From: a virus
Strand: one strand, 5' to 3'
IMG/VR virus record: IMGVR_UViG_3300037258_001099
Location: 1 to 64,000 of that record
DNA: 64,000 nucleotides
A program made the translations under genes and the position numbers. The notes beneath the pieces are model-generated. The model did not search any database, was not told where the DNA came from, and was given only the letters and a program-made list of their open reading frames with translations. Below, piece by piece: positions 28,697-36,020 of the stretch; within the stretch, counting starts at the first letter, position 1; each line of letters starts with the position of its first letter.

Positions 28697-29374
28697 TTAA
28701 TCGATTCTACTGCGCTTGATAGCTTCTGTGATTGTTGGGTAGTCCTGCTTTCCCCTGAAGCTATGACAGAAGCCTGATCCTACGTAATCAGTAGCTAGTT
28801 TTTTGAGGCCTGCGTATCGATCAGGATGTGCCTCACAATCGCTCTTGACGGGTATAGGGATATAGATAGGTTTCTTCTGCTGCACTGCATAGCGAGCGGT
28901 AATCATGGTGCCACTATCTCTTCCATCAGGCTTTAGCTCAGCTTGCACAGGAATGACGGCATCTGAGAGGTCTACAATGATCTGATCCCTATTTGTGAAC
29001 CGTTTCTTTGCACGAGCACTGTCATACTCAGGTGTATCGTACTCAGTGCAGAGAAGACCGCCCTTTTTCACAATCTCACGTGCCAGCGATTCATTTTTAG
29101 CAGGATATATTCGATTAATAGGAGTACCCAGTACTGCGATAGTTAGCCCGCCTGCTGCAATGGCGCCTTTGTGAGCTGCTGTGTCAATGCCCTCTGCTAG
29201 GCCTGAGACAATCACAAATCCAGCTTTCACAAACGCGGTAGCTATGGCTGCTGTTATCTGCCTACCACGCTCTGTGCAATTGCGTGATCCTACAATCGCA
29301 ACAGAAGACATGTCGATGATCTCTAGGTCTCCTTCGACAAACATTTCTCTTCCACAGATTATTGCTTTGTCCAT
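28697..29374 (-). CDS. DprA-like protein (SLOG superfamily)
   Basis: 225 aa, AGAAAGGAA before the ATG. Canonical DprA signature: VAIVGSRNCTERG, FVIVSGLAEGIDTAAHKGAI, GLTIAVLGT, NRIYPAKN, FTNRDQIIVDLSDAVI and SGTMITARYAV. It lacks the N-terminal SAM and C-terminal winged-helix parts of bacterial DprA. Free-standing domains of this type are frequent in phages and near defence genes. Likely binds a nucleotide or single-stranded DNA. Acts possibly with the divergent copy at 27067. Confidence 0.85.
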   Translation of the reverse strand: MDKAIICGREMFVEGDLEIIDMSSVAIVGSRNCTERGRQITAAIATAFVKAGFVIVSGLAEGIDTAAHKGAIAAGGLTIAVLGTPINRIYPAKNESLAREIVKKGGLLCTEYDTPEYDSARAKKRFTNRDQIIVDLSDAVIPVQAELKPDGRDSGTMITARYAVQQKKPIYIPIPVKSDCEAHPDRYAGLKKLATDYVGSGFCHSFRGKQDYPTITEAIKRSRID

Positions 29375-29427
29375 AGATATTGTTCCTTTCTAAATTAAAA
29401 AGCCGACTACACAGATATGAGCGAAGC

Positions 29428-29441
29428 CGACTTTTCCTTAA
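29428..29441 (-). promoter_or_regulatory. Copy 7 of repeated motif TTAAGGAAAAGTCG
   Basis: Exact consensus followed by GCTTCGCTC, 53 nt before the DprA-like start at 29374. AGTCGGCTT is repeated 25 nt further downstream in the leader. Confidence 0.75.
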
Positions 29442-29465
29442 TATGTTTGCTACTTGAATAGTCTC

Positions 29466-29681
29466 CTACTCTCCACGTTGTATCTCTGCTTCCCATGGTG
29501 GTAGCGATAGCTCGTTGGCTAAGTATTTTAGCTGATCTAGTGGTAGCTTTAGAATGGCATCTACAATTGGATTAAACTTTTGTCTATTACTTGGGTCGAA
29601 GGTCTCTATTCCAAGGTGCTTGCCTATAAAATAGATTATCTCAAGTGCTGCTCTTACTCGTTGAAAATCTTCATCAATCAT
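29466..29681 (-). CDS. Small hypothetical protein (71 aa)
   Basis: ATG at 29681 with AGAAAGGGAAA upstream. Helical, with LDQLKYLANELSLPPWEAEI near the end. Not recognised; the 29682-29844 stretch upstream has no feature I can name. Confidence 0.7.
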   Translation of the reverse strand: MIDEDFQRVRAALEIIYFIGKHLGIETFDPSNRQKFNPIVDAILKLPLDQLKYLANELSLPPWEAEIQRGE

Positions 29682-29844
29682 GGGTGTTTCCCTTTCTGAT
29701 ATAAACAAACTTTTAGCTCGAAGTAGTGATGGCTATGATACGACTATTTGAGTTGGAATAGGTGACTGAGCTTGTATAGGCAGCTCTCATTCCTAATTTC
29801 TTACACTCAAAAGCCTTCTCCTCACACTCAAATCATCATCGCAC

Positions 29845-30003
29845 TCATTCCTCAATACACAGCTCCACAGCAATCTCTCTCAACTGCCAGTCCTCATAGC
29901 CATCTAGTCTCTCCAGTGCCGCCATAAGCCACTGTGCATAGCCCAATTCCATTACCTCATATCCAAGCAACCTTTCGATCTCTTGCGCTATCAGCTCTGC
30001 CAT
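29845..30003 (-). CDS. Small helical protein (52 aa)
   Basis: ATG at 30003 with AGAAAGGAAA upstream. IAQEIERLLGYEVMELGYAQWLMAALERL and DWQLREIAVELCIEE; the latter echoes LKYLANELSLP of the preceding gene, so the two may be related by duplication. Unknown role. Confidence 0.7.
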   Translation of the reverse strand: MAELIAQEIERLLGYEVMELGYAQWLMAALERLDGYEDWQLREIAVELCIEE

Positions 30004-30072
30004 GATCTGTTTCCTTTCTGCAAACAACTGTTTCCATAATTAGCAGCACAGATTGCTCCATGCTGCACACTA

Positions 30073-30432
30073 CTAATGGACAATTACCGTGATATCAGGT
30101 CTATATCTGCCAATTACTCGACTTATGAGTTTTCTATGGCAGAACTGACCCTCTCTGCACCAACAGAGTAGTGTGATATCCTCTGCTGGATCGAGCGACT
30201 TTAGCCATGGCCGTACAGCTTCCCAGCGATCAGAGAGCAACTTGAAGTACAATCTCGTGTACTCCTGCTCACTCATCCCCTTGTATCGATAAGCTGTTAC
30301 CATATTCCACTGAGGCACCAGACAGTCAACAGTGGCTGTTACACCATGTCCAACCATATTCTTTACGGCTGTACAATAGCACTGTCCTACGTGGCTCTCA
30401 GTAGCATATACGCTAGCTAGATATACTGACAC
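30073..30432 (-). CDS. DUF488-family protein
   Basis: 119 aa, GTG start with AAGGAGGATC upstream. The C-terminal half MSEQEYTRLYFKLLSDRW, ITLLCWCREGQFCHRKLI matches DUF488, whose C-W-C-x-x-x-x-x-C-H-R signature is intact. The N-terminal half has several more cysteines. DUF488 proteins are uncharacterised enzymes-like folds of small size, frequent in mobile DNA. Unit headed by motif copy 8. Confidence 0.75.
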   Translation of the reverse strand: MSVYLASVYATESHVGQCYCTAVKNMVGHGVTATVDCLVPQWNMVTAYRYKGMSEQEYTRLYFKLLSDRWEAVRPWLKSLDPAEDITLLCWCREGQFCHRKLISRVIGRYRPDITVIVH

Positions 30433-30481
30433 GATTGATCCTCCTTCTATAGATTAACATTAACACTAACTGGTGTGCAAC

Positions 30482-30495
30482 CTACTTTTGCTTAA
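30482..30495 (-). promoter_or_regulatory. Copy 8 of repeated motif (TTAAGCAAAAGTAG)
   Basis: Two differences from the consensus, followed by GTTGCAC. 49 nt before the DUF488 start. Confidence 0.6.
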
Positions 30496-30542
30496 TAGGT
30501 TGGGGTTGCAGTGTGTAAGAGCAGCTTGGAGGCGTGTACAAC

Positions 30543-30673
30543 TTGTTTGTACGGTACTGCTAGCCCACCAGTGGCTCGCTATCGCTCGCCGTTTAACGAG
30601 TTGTTTGTACGTAGAGCTCTCACATTGTGCTGGCCCAACGCGCCTTCGCTAACGCTACGGCGTTTAACGAGTT
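30543..30673. repeat. Tandem imperfect repeat with internal dyads, attC-like
   Basis: Two units share TTGTTTGTACG (30543-30553; 30601-30611), CGCTA-W-CGCT (30577-30586; 30647-30656) and CGTTTAACGAGTT (30590-30602; 30661-30673). In unit 2 GCCCAAC (30633-30639) and GTTAGGGC (30671-30678) bracket a foldable 31-nt middle, recalling the R and L boxes of integron attC sites; on the minus strand the site would end GTTGGGC. No integrase or cassette array is present. The whole stretch 30496-30942 has no credible gene. Confidence 0.5.
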
Positions 30674-30782
30674 AGGGCTAGAGTCCGTCCGTGCGAGCCC
30701 GTCTCTCAATCTCACTCTATCTCGCTCGATTCCAAGGCAAACTCCGCGTTTTTTAGCACTTTGCTCTGCAAGTAGGCTGTAG

Positions 30783-30813
30783 TATGCTACATCACTATGC
30801 AGTATGTAGCATA
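30783..30813. repeat. Perfect 10-bp inverted repeat
   Basis: TATGCTACAT and ATGTAGCATA separated by 11 nt, in gene-free DNA; further partial copies (TAGCATACTAC, AATGTAGCAAC) lie around it. Possibly a binding site or RNA hairpin. Confidence 0.5.
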
Positions 30814-30908
30814 TAGGGCACAGTGAGGGCTGTTTTGCTGATGTACAGTAGATATGTGGGGTGTTTCTCCGTGTTTCTGAGCACTTCATAATGTAGCAAC
30901 ATGAAAAT

Positions 30909-30937
30909 AAGCTGGCACTCCGAAGAGTAACCAGCTT
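30909..30937 (-). terminator. Intrinsic terminator with TTCG loop
   Basis: AAGCTGG/CCAGCTT and ACTC/GAGT stems around a TTCG tetraloop, then ATTTTC on the minus strand; 6 nt after the stop at 30943. Confidence 0.8.
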
Positions 30938-30942
30938 GATTG

Positions 30943-31131
30943 CTAGAACAGTACGATTGTGTGACCAGCATCAGCCATCCTTCGCAGCCAGTCAGTGGTC
31001 TCTTTTGGTAGCATCACAACGTTCCAAAGTTCGTCAGACTCTGCCTCAGTGAGGTTTAGCTGACTTAACTCGAACAATGCAAAGCTGAGATCACTATACT
31101 GGACAAAAGGACTGCTGCTAAGTGTAAACAT
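30943..31131 (-). CDS. Small hypothetical protein (62 aa)
   Basis: AAGGAGTC before the ATG at 31131. FALFELSQLNLTEAESDELWNVV helix, then ETTDWLRRMADAGHTIVLF. Single-gene unit between motif copy 9 and a terminator. Unknown. Confidence 0.75.
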   Translation of the reverse strand: MFTLSSSPFVQYSDLSFALFELSQLNLTEAESDELWNVVMLPKETTDWLRRMADAGHTIVLF

Positions 31132-31195
31132 AATAGACTCCTTGTTATATAACTATCACCAGGCAACATACCTGGATCATAGATTTGCGTGGAAC

Positions 31196-31209
31196 CGACT
31201 TTTCCTTAA
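31196..31209 (-). promoter_or_regulatory. Copy 9 of repeated motif TTAAGGAAAAGTCG
   Basis: Exact consensus followed by GTTCCACGC (compare copy 6, GTTTCACAC). 64 nt before the start at 31131, which is the only gene of this unit. Confidence 0.75.
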
Positions 31210-31263
31210 ATCTTTGAGGCATCACAAAAGAAGGCCAGGACAATACATGCCCTAGCCTTGTTG

Positions 31264-31800
31264 CTATACGCTGAATCGTTGTGCTAGTGCTTGTAGCCCT
31301 GGGAGAGAGAAGTACTTAGCCTCAAGCTTCTCTAATACCAGCTTGTACTGTCTGGTGAGTGTTGCACTGTCTTTAGCAGTACCCAGCAACGTTGCGACAT
31401 GTGCACTGATAGTCTCACTTAGCTTCTCCTCAGCACTCAGTTCAGCGACACTGTTTAGATGATCCATCAGCTCATCATCAAGAGCGTACAAGTCGTCCAT
31501 TATGTGAGCTCTCATATGGATGTAGCTTTCTTTGTGGAATGTGACTTCAATAGACTCGATCTCTTTGCTATTGAAGCTCTCCCACACAACAACCACTGTT
31601 ATTTCGACGCAGGTGAGCTTGTCCACTCTCTGATTTAGAATGTTCATGTCTGAGTTGACATCCCAGCCATCTTGCTCGTGATAGCTATGGCCGTCAATGC
31701 CGCTCCAGAAGTTGAGTGCTGGGAGTGCAAGATAGTCTATAAGGACAGCGTAAATACTGTCGTTGTTGGCAGTGAATGATGAAGAGTGAATAGAGAACAT
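31264..31800 (-). CDS. Hypothetical protein (178 aa)
   Basis: ATG at 31800 with TTGGAGG upstream. N-terminal half strand-rich (MFSIHSSSFTANNDSIYAVLIDYLAL region), C-terminal half helical with DELMDHLNSVAELSAEEK. Not recognised. Rightmost gene of the leftward arm. Confidence 0.75.
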   Translation of the reverse strand: MFSIHSSSFTANNDSIYAVLIDYLALPALNFWSGIDGHSYHEQDGWDVNSDMNILNQRVDKLTCVEITVVVVWESFNSKEIESIEVTFHKESYIHMRAHIMDDLYALDDELMDHLNSVAELSAEEKLSETISAHVATLLGTAKDSATLTRQYKLVLEKLEAKYFSLPGLQALAQRFSV

Positions 31801-31866
31801 GAGTAGCCTCCAAGGGATAGATAAGATGCCAGTCACAGCGACTGACTCATAAGCCTGGAGCGAAGC

Positions 31867-31880
31867 CGACTTTTGCTTAA
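31867..31880 (-). promoter_or_regulatory. Copy 10 of repeated motif (TTAAGCAAAAGTCG)
   Basis: One-base variant followed by GCTTCGCTCC, 66 nt before the start at 31800. Outermost copy; beyond it lies the divergent gap. Confidence 0.7.
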
Positions 31881-32140
31881 ACATGAGGGAGAGCACGATG
31901 CTGGGTAGGCATAGAGGATGCTGGTAGCAGGAGAGAGAGCAGGATGATAGGACTGGTGAGCAGCGGAGATGGCAGGATCGACCCCATCTGTATCCTATGA
32001 GTAGTAATTGTGTTTGTTACTTCCCTCCCATAATTTCCACTCCTGCAAAGCACTTTTCACAAAAACACCATAGACCAGCCTCCAGAGCCGCCTTACAGTA
32101 TATATTTTAGCCCTATAAAGCCTCGTGGTAGACTAATCTC
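31881..32140. other. Gene-free divergent gap between the two arms
   Basis: Separates the leftward arm (from 31800) and the rightward arm (from 32141). Left part is purine-rich with GAGAGAGAGCAGGATGATAGG-type runs; TATAAA at 32115 and TAATCT at 32133 are possible -10 boxes for the rightward gene, which would then have almost no leader. No palindrome or repeat stands out. Confidence 0.5.
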
Positions 32141-32431
32141 ATGATATATCTCATTCTTACCGTTCTTATCCCTATCCCATTGGGGATTATTGCGGTTATC
32201 TATGACATCCACCAGAAGAGATGGTTTGATCGCTATCGCTACTTGGAGCATAAGTTAATGGATCTACGCATGGAACTTGATAGGATAGAGCAGGATGTGG
32301 ATGATCCGAAAGGCATTCCCCGTGAAGAACCTGAGACTGACGAATGGGAAATGGATAGTATACTCTGTATTGATCCCTCAATAGAAAAGACAACGAAAAG
32401 CCCCTTCTCATCCCACCTGCAAAGTACATGA
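32141..32431 (+). CDS. Membrane-anchored small protein (96 aa)
   Basis: No ribosome binding site; possibly a leaderless mRNA. N-terminal membrane helix (IYLILTVLIPIPLGIIAVIY), then a charged coiled segment (RYLEHKLMDLRMELDRIEQD) and an acidic tail. Topology resembles phage Rz-like spanins or anchors, but no lysis genes are near. Confidence 0.6.
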   Translation: MIYLILTVLIPIPLGIIAVIYDIHQKRWFDRYRYLEHKLMDLRMELDRIEQDVDDPKGIPREEPETDEWEMDSILCIDPSIEKTTKSPFSSHLQST

Positions 32432-32439
32432 GAAGGGGC
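32400..32439. terminator. 12-bp hairpin over the stop codon
   Basis: GCCCCTTCTCAT (32400-32411) pairs perfectly with 32428-32439. It includes the end of the 32141 gene. CTTTT follows on the minus strand, so it stops leftward rather than rightward transcription, or protects the mRNA end. A second hairpin (GTCTTGAG/CTCAAGAC) lies near 32472-32497. Confidence 0.6.
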
Positions 32440-32633
32440 CTTGCTCTCTACTGCAATAGAGAACGTTTTGTGTCTTGAGATTTAGCGCTCTCAAGACAAA
32501 TCTCTAGAAAAGAGATCGGCATGGAATAGAACAGTGCTGATTATAAATCCAGCTTCTTTGATTGTCAATGCTCTCCCTTTTTGTTACCTAAATATATTTC
32601 CTTCCGCGAAGTAATCTCTGCTAGAATGGCCCT

Positions 32634-32849
32634 ATGGATGAATTAACTCCGAAAGTCTTGGCCCAAATAATCCTTGGAGAGGTACCAGAAGGCACGCCAG
32701 AGACCTGGGAAGAGGTTCGTACTGTCCTGGCGAAAGCAGGACACACAAGTTGTCCTTGTGGCTGCGGATTTTTTCGCTACAACGCTTGGGGCAATGCCAT
32801 GGACAACCAATCCGCAACATTTGATTTCCCTGATAAAATGAGCTCATGA
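32634..32849 (+). CDS. Small CxCGC-type protein (71 aa)
   Basis: TAGAAT at about 32622 places the likely transcript start at or next to the ATG, so this may be a leaderless message. C-P-C-G-C-G-F-F near residue 40 is a compact cysteine knot or metal site. The stop overlaps the next start (ATGA). Unknown. Confidence 0.6.
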   Translation: MDELTPKVLAQIILGEVPEGTPETWEEVRTVLAKAGHTSCPCGCGFFRYNAWGNAMDNQSATFDFPDKMSS

Positions 32850-33148
32850 TCCGAACCAAAAAGCAGCGAGAGAGTGATACACGCAAAATACTGGCACTTG
32901 TAGCCCAAGGGTTGACTGATAAGCAGATTGCAGCCAGGCTTCACTTGCATCGCAAGACCGTATGCAGGTACCTCTCTGCTGTCAGATGCAAAACTGGGAT
33001 TAAGAGTCGCATACTCCTTGGTTTCTATGCCCTCGGCAAGGGTATCGTTTCCCAGGAAGAGATACGAAAAGCAATTCACAGAGAAAGGCTAGCAAGTGGA
33101 AAGCATAGCAGGAAAATGGATACAGGAAGTGATATTAGAGCAGTGTAA
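32846..33148 (+). CDS. LuxR-type HTH regulator
   Basis: 100 aa, start overlaps the preceding stop. Residues 10-60 (RKILALVAQGLTDKQIAARLHLHRKTVCRYLSAVRCKTG) are a GerE/LuxR HTH without a sensor domain. The C-terminus is basic. Probably controls the rightward arm. Confidence 0.8.
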   Translation: MIRTKKQRESDTRKILALVAQGLTDKQIAARLHLHRKTVCRYLSAVRCKTGIKSRILLGFYALGKGIVSQEEIRKAIHRERLASGKHSRKMDTGSDIRAV

Positions 33149-33344
33149 GCCATCCCAGCACCATTTCGATATTGTCACTGTTTCAGCAGGTACAGATTGG
33201 TATGACAAGAAAACACTTCGGATCTGCAAGCAGTGCGGAAGAACAAGTCAGTTCTCCTATGAAGAGGATGGCGCTGTATCATGGAGACCAGTGATTGAAA
33301 AAGATCTACCTCTAGAGCCTACTCATAGTCAAAGTAGTCAATGA
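33096..33344 (+). CDS. Zinc-ribbon-like protein (82 aa)
   Basis: GTG start at 33096 with AGAAAGG 7 nt upstream; overlaps the HTH gene by 53 nt. KQCGR with an upstream QCKPSQHHFD gives a two-site C/H pattern of a small ribbon. Unknown. Confidence 0.65.
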   Translation: MESIAGKWIQEVILEQCKPSQHHFDIVTVSAGTDWYDKKTLRICKQCGRTSQFSYEEDGAVSWRPVIEKDLPLEPTHSQSSQ

Positions 33345-33612
33345 TATTCTGTTTTGGGTGAGACTCATCAAGGTCATGGTAAAAATCAATCATTTCCTGC
33401 ATACCCTGAGCATTATTGCCAGACTGGTCAGCCGCAAATGCTTTTCCAAGCTCTACCAGATCATCCCAAGTCTTAGAAATCGTCTTTTGCTCGATATTTC
33501 GTATACTTGCGTAAACAGCATCAAGGCTCATCACAAGCGCATACGCAATAGCAGGTGGCTCTTTGCCTTCTGCTATCAGAATAAGGATAGTGCGTTCTGA
33601 AAAAAGTATCAT
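33319..33612 (-). CDS. LuxR-type HTH protein on opposite strand
   Basis: 97 aa. FSERTILILIAEGKEPPAIAYALVMSLDAVYASIRNIEQKT fits the GerE HTH helix pattern, though diverged. Site GTGGTAGAG is weak. The C-terminal half is acidic. It faces the zinc-ribbon gene tail to tail and may oppose the regulator at 32846. Confidence 0.65.
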   Translation of the reverse strand: MILFSERTILILIAEGKEPPAIAYALVMSLDAVYASIRNIEQKTISKTWDDLVELGKAFAADQSGNNAQGMQEMIDFYHDLDESHPKQNIIDYFDYE

Positions 33613-33639
33613 AGAGCTACTCTACCACAGGAGACCAGG

Positions 33640-34062
33640 ATGGATATATACCGCGCTTACCATAAAGAGCTCGGAATGATTCCAAAAGAGGAGTATTTTA
33701 CCATTGAGGACGCTATTGCTGGTGATCTCGCCTTCTGGGGCTCTCCATCCAAGGATTTTCCTCTAAAAGCTTTCACTTTTATGCGTTCGCTTAACCTGCA
33801 AGACAAAAACAAAACCGAGATTTTCTTTGGGGACATCCTAAAATACGGCTATTTTGCGTGCAATGACCCAAATTTGCCATGGGATCTACCAGAAGTCGTA
33901 AATGAGCTCGATATTACGACACAAATAGATAGAATTGTGGCAAGAGATCATCCAATGGTGCTCCATGCCATCTACCACATGATTTCTAATAATCCAGATG
34001 TGATCGGTGTGGAGATTATTGGGAACGTTCATGAGGACCCTGACCTATTGGAGGTGATATGA
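33640..34062 (+). CDS. YopX-family protein
   Basis: 140 aa, AGGAGACC before the ATG. RSLNLQDKNKTEIFFGDILKYG (near 50-71) and the C-terminal GVEIIGNVHEDPDLLE match the conserved D-K-x-x-x-E-I-x-x-G-D-I and G-N-x-x-E-x-P-[ED]-L-L blocks of YopX. The domain is frequent in phages of Gram-positive bacteria; its role is unknown. Coupled to the protease gene by a 4-nt overlap. Confidence 0.75.
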   Translation: MDIYRAYHKELGMIPKEEYFTIEDAIAGDLAFWGSPSKDFPLKAFTFMRSLNLQDKNKTEIFFGDILKYGYFACNDPNLPWDLPEVVNELDITTQIDRIVARDHPMVLHAIYHMISNNPDVIGVEIIGNVHEDPDLLEVI

Positions 34063-34601
34063 CGGTTGTTGCGGGTCTCGTTGCAGATAATAAAGTTTAT
34101 ATGGGGGCAGATAGTCTAAGTGTGAGCGATGATGGCTCTGCTTGCATTGACAAATCTCCAAAAGTGTTTCGTGTAGGAGACTATCTCTTTGGGTGTGCTG
34201 GCTCCCCTAGACTCAAACAGCTTCTCTACTACGCCTATGTGCCTACAAAGACGACCATGGATGGGGAACATGCTCCAATGTGCTATCTAATAAGCAAATT
34301 TATGCGTGATTTGCAGGATTTCTTTGGCAAACATGGCTTTTTAGAGGAGTTTAAAGAGACAGAAACCCAGATCCTGCTAGGTATAGGTGGCAAGCTCTTT
34401 TGCATCTACAGCGATTTCTATCTCGAAGAGAGCGGCTACGGCTATTATGCAATAGGATGCGCTGCTGGTCTTGCACTCGGATCACTCTATAGTACGGCAG
34501 GGGCACCGATGAGCGCGAAAGATCGGGTACACCTTGCCCTTGAGGCCTCTGAAAAACATAATACACATGTAAGACGACCCTTTATTTTTGAGGAGGTCTA
34601 G
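34059..34601 (+). CDS. Ntn-hydrolase, proteasome-beta/HslV-like
   Basis: 180 aa, TTGGAGGTGAT before the ATG. Begins M-T-V-V-A-G-L, so Thr 2 would be the N-terminal nucleophile after Met removal, followed by YMGADSLSVS (Asp near 18) and KVFRVGDYLFGCAGS; YYAIGCAAGLALGSL near 147 matches the conserved S/G-G-x-x-x-x-A helix. Length fits HslV. No ATPase partner is encoded nearby. May cleave capsid, host or regulatory proteins, or act on small amides. Confidence 0.8.
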   Translation: MTVVAGLVADNKVYMGADSLSVSDDGSACIDKSPKVFRVGDYLFGCAGSPRLKQLLYYAYVPTKTTMDGEHAPMCYLISKFMRDLQDFFGKHGFLEEFKETETQILLGIGGKLFCIYSDFYLEESGYGYYAIGCAAGLALGSLYSTAGAPMSAKDRVHLALEASEKHNTHVRRPFIFEEV

Positions 34602-34607
34602 ATAGGC

Positions 34608-34802
34608 ATGGAAAATAGACAGGAAGATCCAAAAGAGAAGGCTATGCGTATTTTAGGGGAGGCGTCAGGCGATTTTGTGAGTAGTATTTTGCTGCTTTGT
34701 CCTGCCTCAAAGGAGCTTGTCGAGGCCATGCATCACGTACGTCAGGCCGTTTTATTTGCTAGGAAGGCAATAGAGGACGCAATGAATGCCCCAGATGAGT
34801 AA
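34608..34802 (+). CDS. Small helical phage protein (64 aa)
   Basis: AGGAGGTCTAG before the ATG. Acidic helices with AMRILGEASGDFVSSIL and VRQAVLFARKAIEDAM. The family is common in phages without known role. Overlaps the next gene by 17 nt. Confidence 0.7.
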   Translation: MENRQEDPKEKAMRILGEASGDFVSSILLLCPASKELVEAMHHVRQAVLFARKAIEDAMNAPDE

Positions 34803-35154
34803 GGGTCCTTACGTAAGGAAGCAGCCTCGTGCTCGCAATAAAGATGGAACCTGGCGTAATAAGCGAGCGGACACTGGAGTAAAACGAGAGAAGTATATGA
34901 CGAAGAATCCGCGAGATACACAATTTGTGCCCGAGGCCGAAGTCTTACTTCAGCAGCTCGGGAATGCGGGGTTTGTCTTTGAAGGTGCAGACGATGCTCA
35001 TAGAGAAGAGCACCTTGAACAGGCACGGCTCCTTATCGCACGCTGGGCCTATGATTTCGCCTGCCACGTCTGGGATGAGACAATTGGTGGCGGCAATCCT
35101 GGCTTTGCCATAGGAAGCATTCAGAGTATGACTGGAGGGAATAATCATGATTAG
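34786..35154 (+). CDS. Hypothetical protein (122 aa)
   Basis: ATG at 34786 (GAGGA upstream); an ATG at 34897 is a possible later start. Strongly basic first 40 residues (VRKQPRARNKDGTWRNKR), then an acidic helical part and a Gly-rich end (IGGGNPGF). Basic arm suggests nucleic acid contact. Not recognised. Confidence 0.7.
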   Translation: MPQMSKGPYVRKQPRARNKDGTWRNKRADTGVKREKYMTKNPRDTQFVPEAEVLLQQLGNAGFVFEGADDAHREEHLEQARLLIARWAYDFACHVWDETIGGGNPGFAIGSIQSMTGGNNHD

Positions 35155-35392
35155 AGCTGTTTGTGAACACTGTGGAAGTGATATTTTGCCTCCCAGCAAT
35201 GAAGAGAGTCTCACCGACAAAGAGAGAAAAGATATAGACCAGATCAGGGATCGTATTTCGTCCTTTATCTCAAGTCAGGTAGAAGAGTTTTGGCCTGAGC
35301 ATATGGATATTCATATTGTTTGGCAATTAATTCTAAGCTCGTATGATGTAGAAGCATTCCAAAAAGAATATGGAGGAAACACTAATGAATAA
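35147..35392 (+). CDS. Hypothetical protein (81 aa), one CxxC
   Basis: TGGAGGGAA before the ATG. CEHCGS at residues 6-11 is a half zinc site; the rest is helical and acidic. Overlaps the kinase gene. Confidence 0.7.
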   Translation: MIRAVCEHCGSDILPPSNEESLTDKERKDIDQIRDRISSFISSQVEEFWPEHMDIHIVWQLILSSYDVEAFQKEYGGNTNE

Positions 35393-36020
35393 GACCATCA
35401 CGCTTGACCGAGATGAGTATGAGCATTTGCTCAACTGTCTGGCAAACCAGAAGTTTATTCACGAGGTAAATGCTGATGGGCTATCAGAAGGTGAGGAAAA
35501 AGTAAAACAGATGCAATCTGAGGCTCAGCAAGCTATAGATACCGCCTGGCGAAAGGGAATGGATCTTTTACATGACACACAGGAGAGGAAAGATATGGCA
35601 AATAACCGTGTAATAGTTTGTGTAGGTATTCCAGCTTCTGGTAAGACAGTATGGGCACTGCAATATTGTAAGGATAACCCTAATACTGTCCGTATCAACA
35701 AAGATAGTCTTCGCCTCATGGCTTATGGGGAGCCGTATAGGCCAGAGTGGGAAGATTTTATCTGTAATCTCAGGGATCGCATCATTGACCAGTCTTTACA
35801 TATGGAACATGACGTAGTTGTAGATGACACGAATGGGAGTCAGAAGCATAGAAAGAGAATAGAAGTGATAGCAAATTTCTATGATGCTACTGTAGAGATC
35901 AAGGACTTTCGATATGTTCCACTAGAGGTGTGCCTAGAGCGCAACAAGAATAGACCAAATCCGGTCCCTGAAGAAGCTATTCACCGCATCTATGATCAAC
36001 TGAAAGGGCAAGAGTTATGA
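35385..36020 (+). CDS. Polynucleotide kinase, T4 Pnkp N-terminal type
   Basis: 211 aa from ATG 35385 (GGAGGAAA upstream). A 70-residue coiled N-terminus precedes the kinase: Walker A GIPASGKTVWA, VRINKDSLR, DVVVDDTNGSQKHRKRIE and CLERNKNRPNPVPEE. This is the Zeta/T4-Pnkp 5-prime kinase class that phosphorylates 5-prime ends of broken tRNA or DNA, countering host nucleases. The 3-prime phosphatase domain of T4 Pnkp is absent. An internal ATG at 35595 with GAGAGGAAAG could give the kinase domain alone. Confidence 0.8.
   Translation: MNKTITLDRDEYEHLLNCLANQKFIHEVNADGLSEGEEKVKQMQSEAQQAIDTAWRKGMDLLHDTQERKDMANNRVIVCVGIPASGKTVWALQYCKDNPNTVRINKDSLRLMAYGEPYRPEWEDFICNLRDRIIDQSLHMEHDVVVDDTNGSQKHRKRIEVIANFYDATVEIKDFRYVPLEVCLERNKNRPNPVPEEAIHRIYDQLKGQEL

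Noticed and set aside
30620-30889. 89-codon minus-strand frame
   Set aside because: No binding site, covers the repeat island, arginine/serine-rich composition typical of non-coding DNA.
32400-32439. Rightward terminator after 32431
   Set aside because: The hairpin has no T tract on the plus strand; the T tract is on the minus side.
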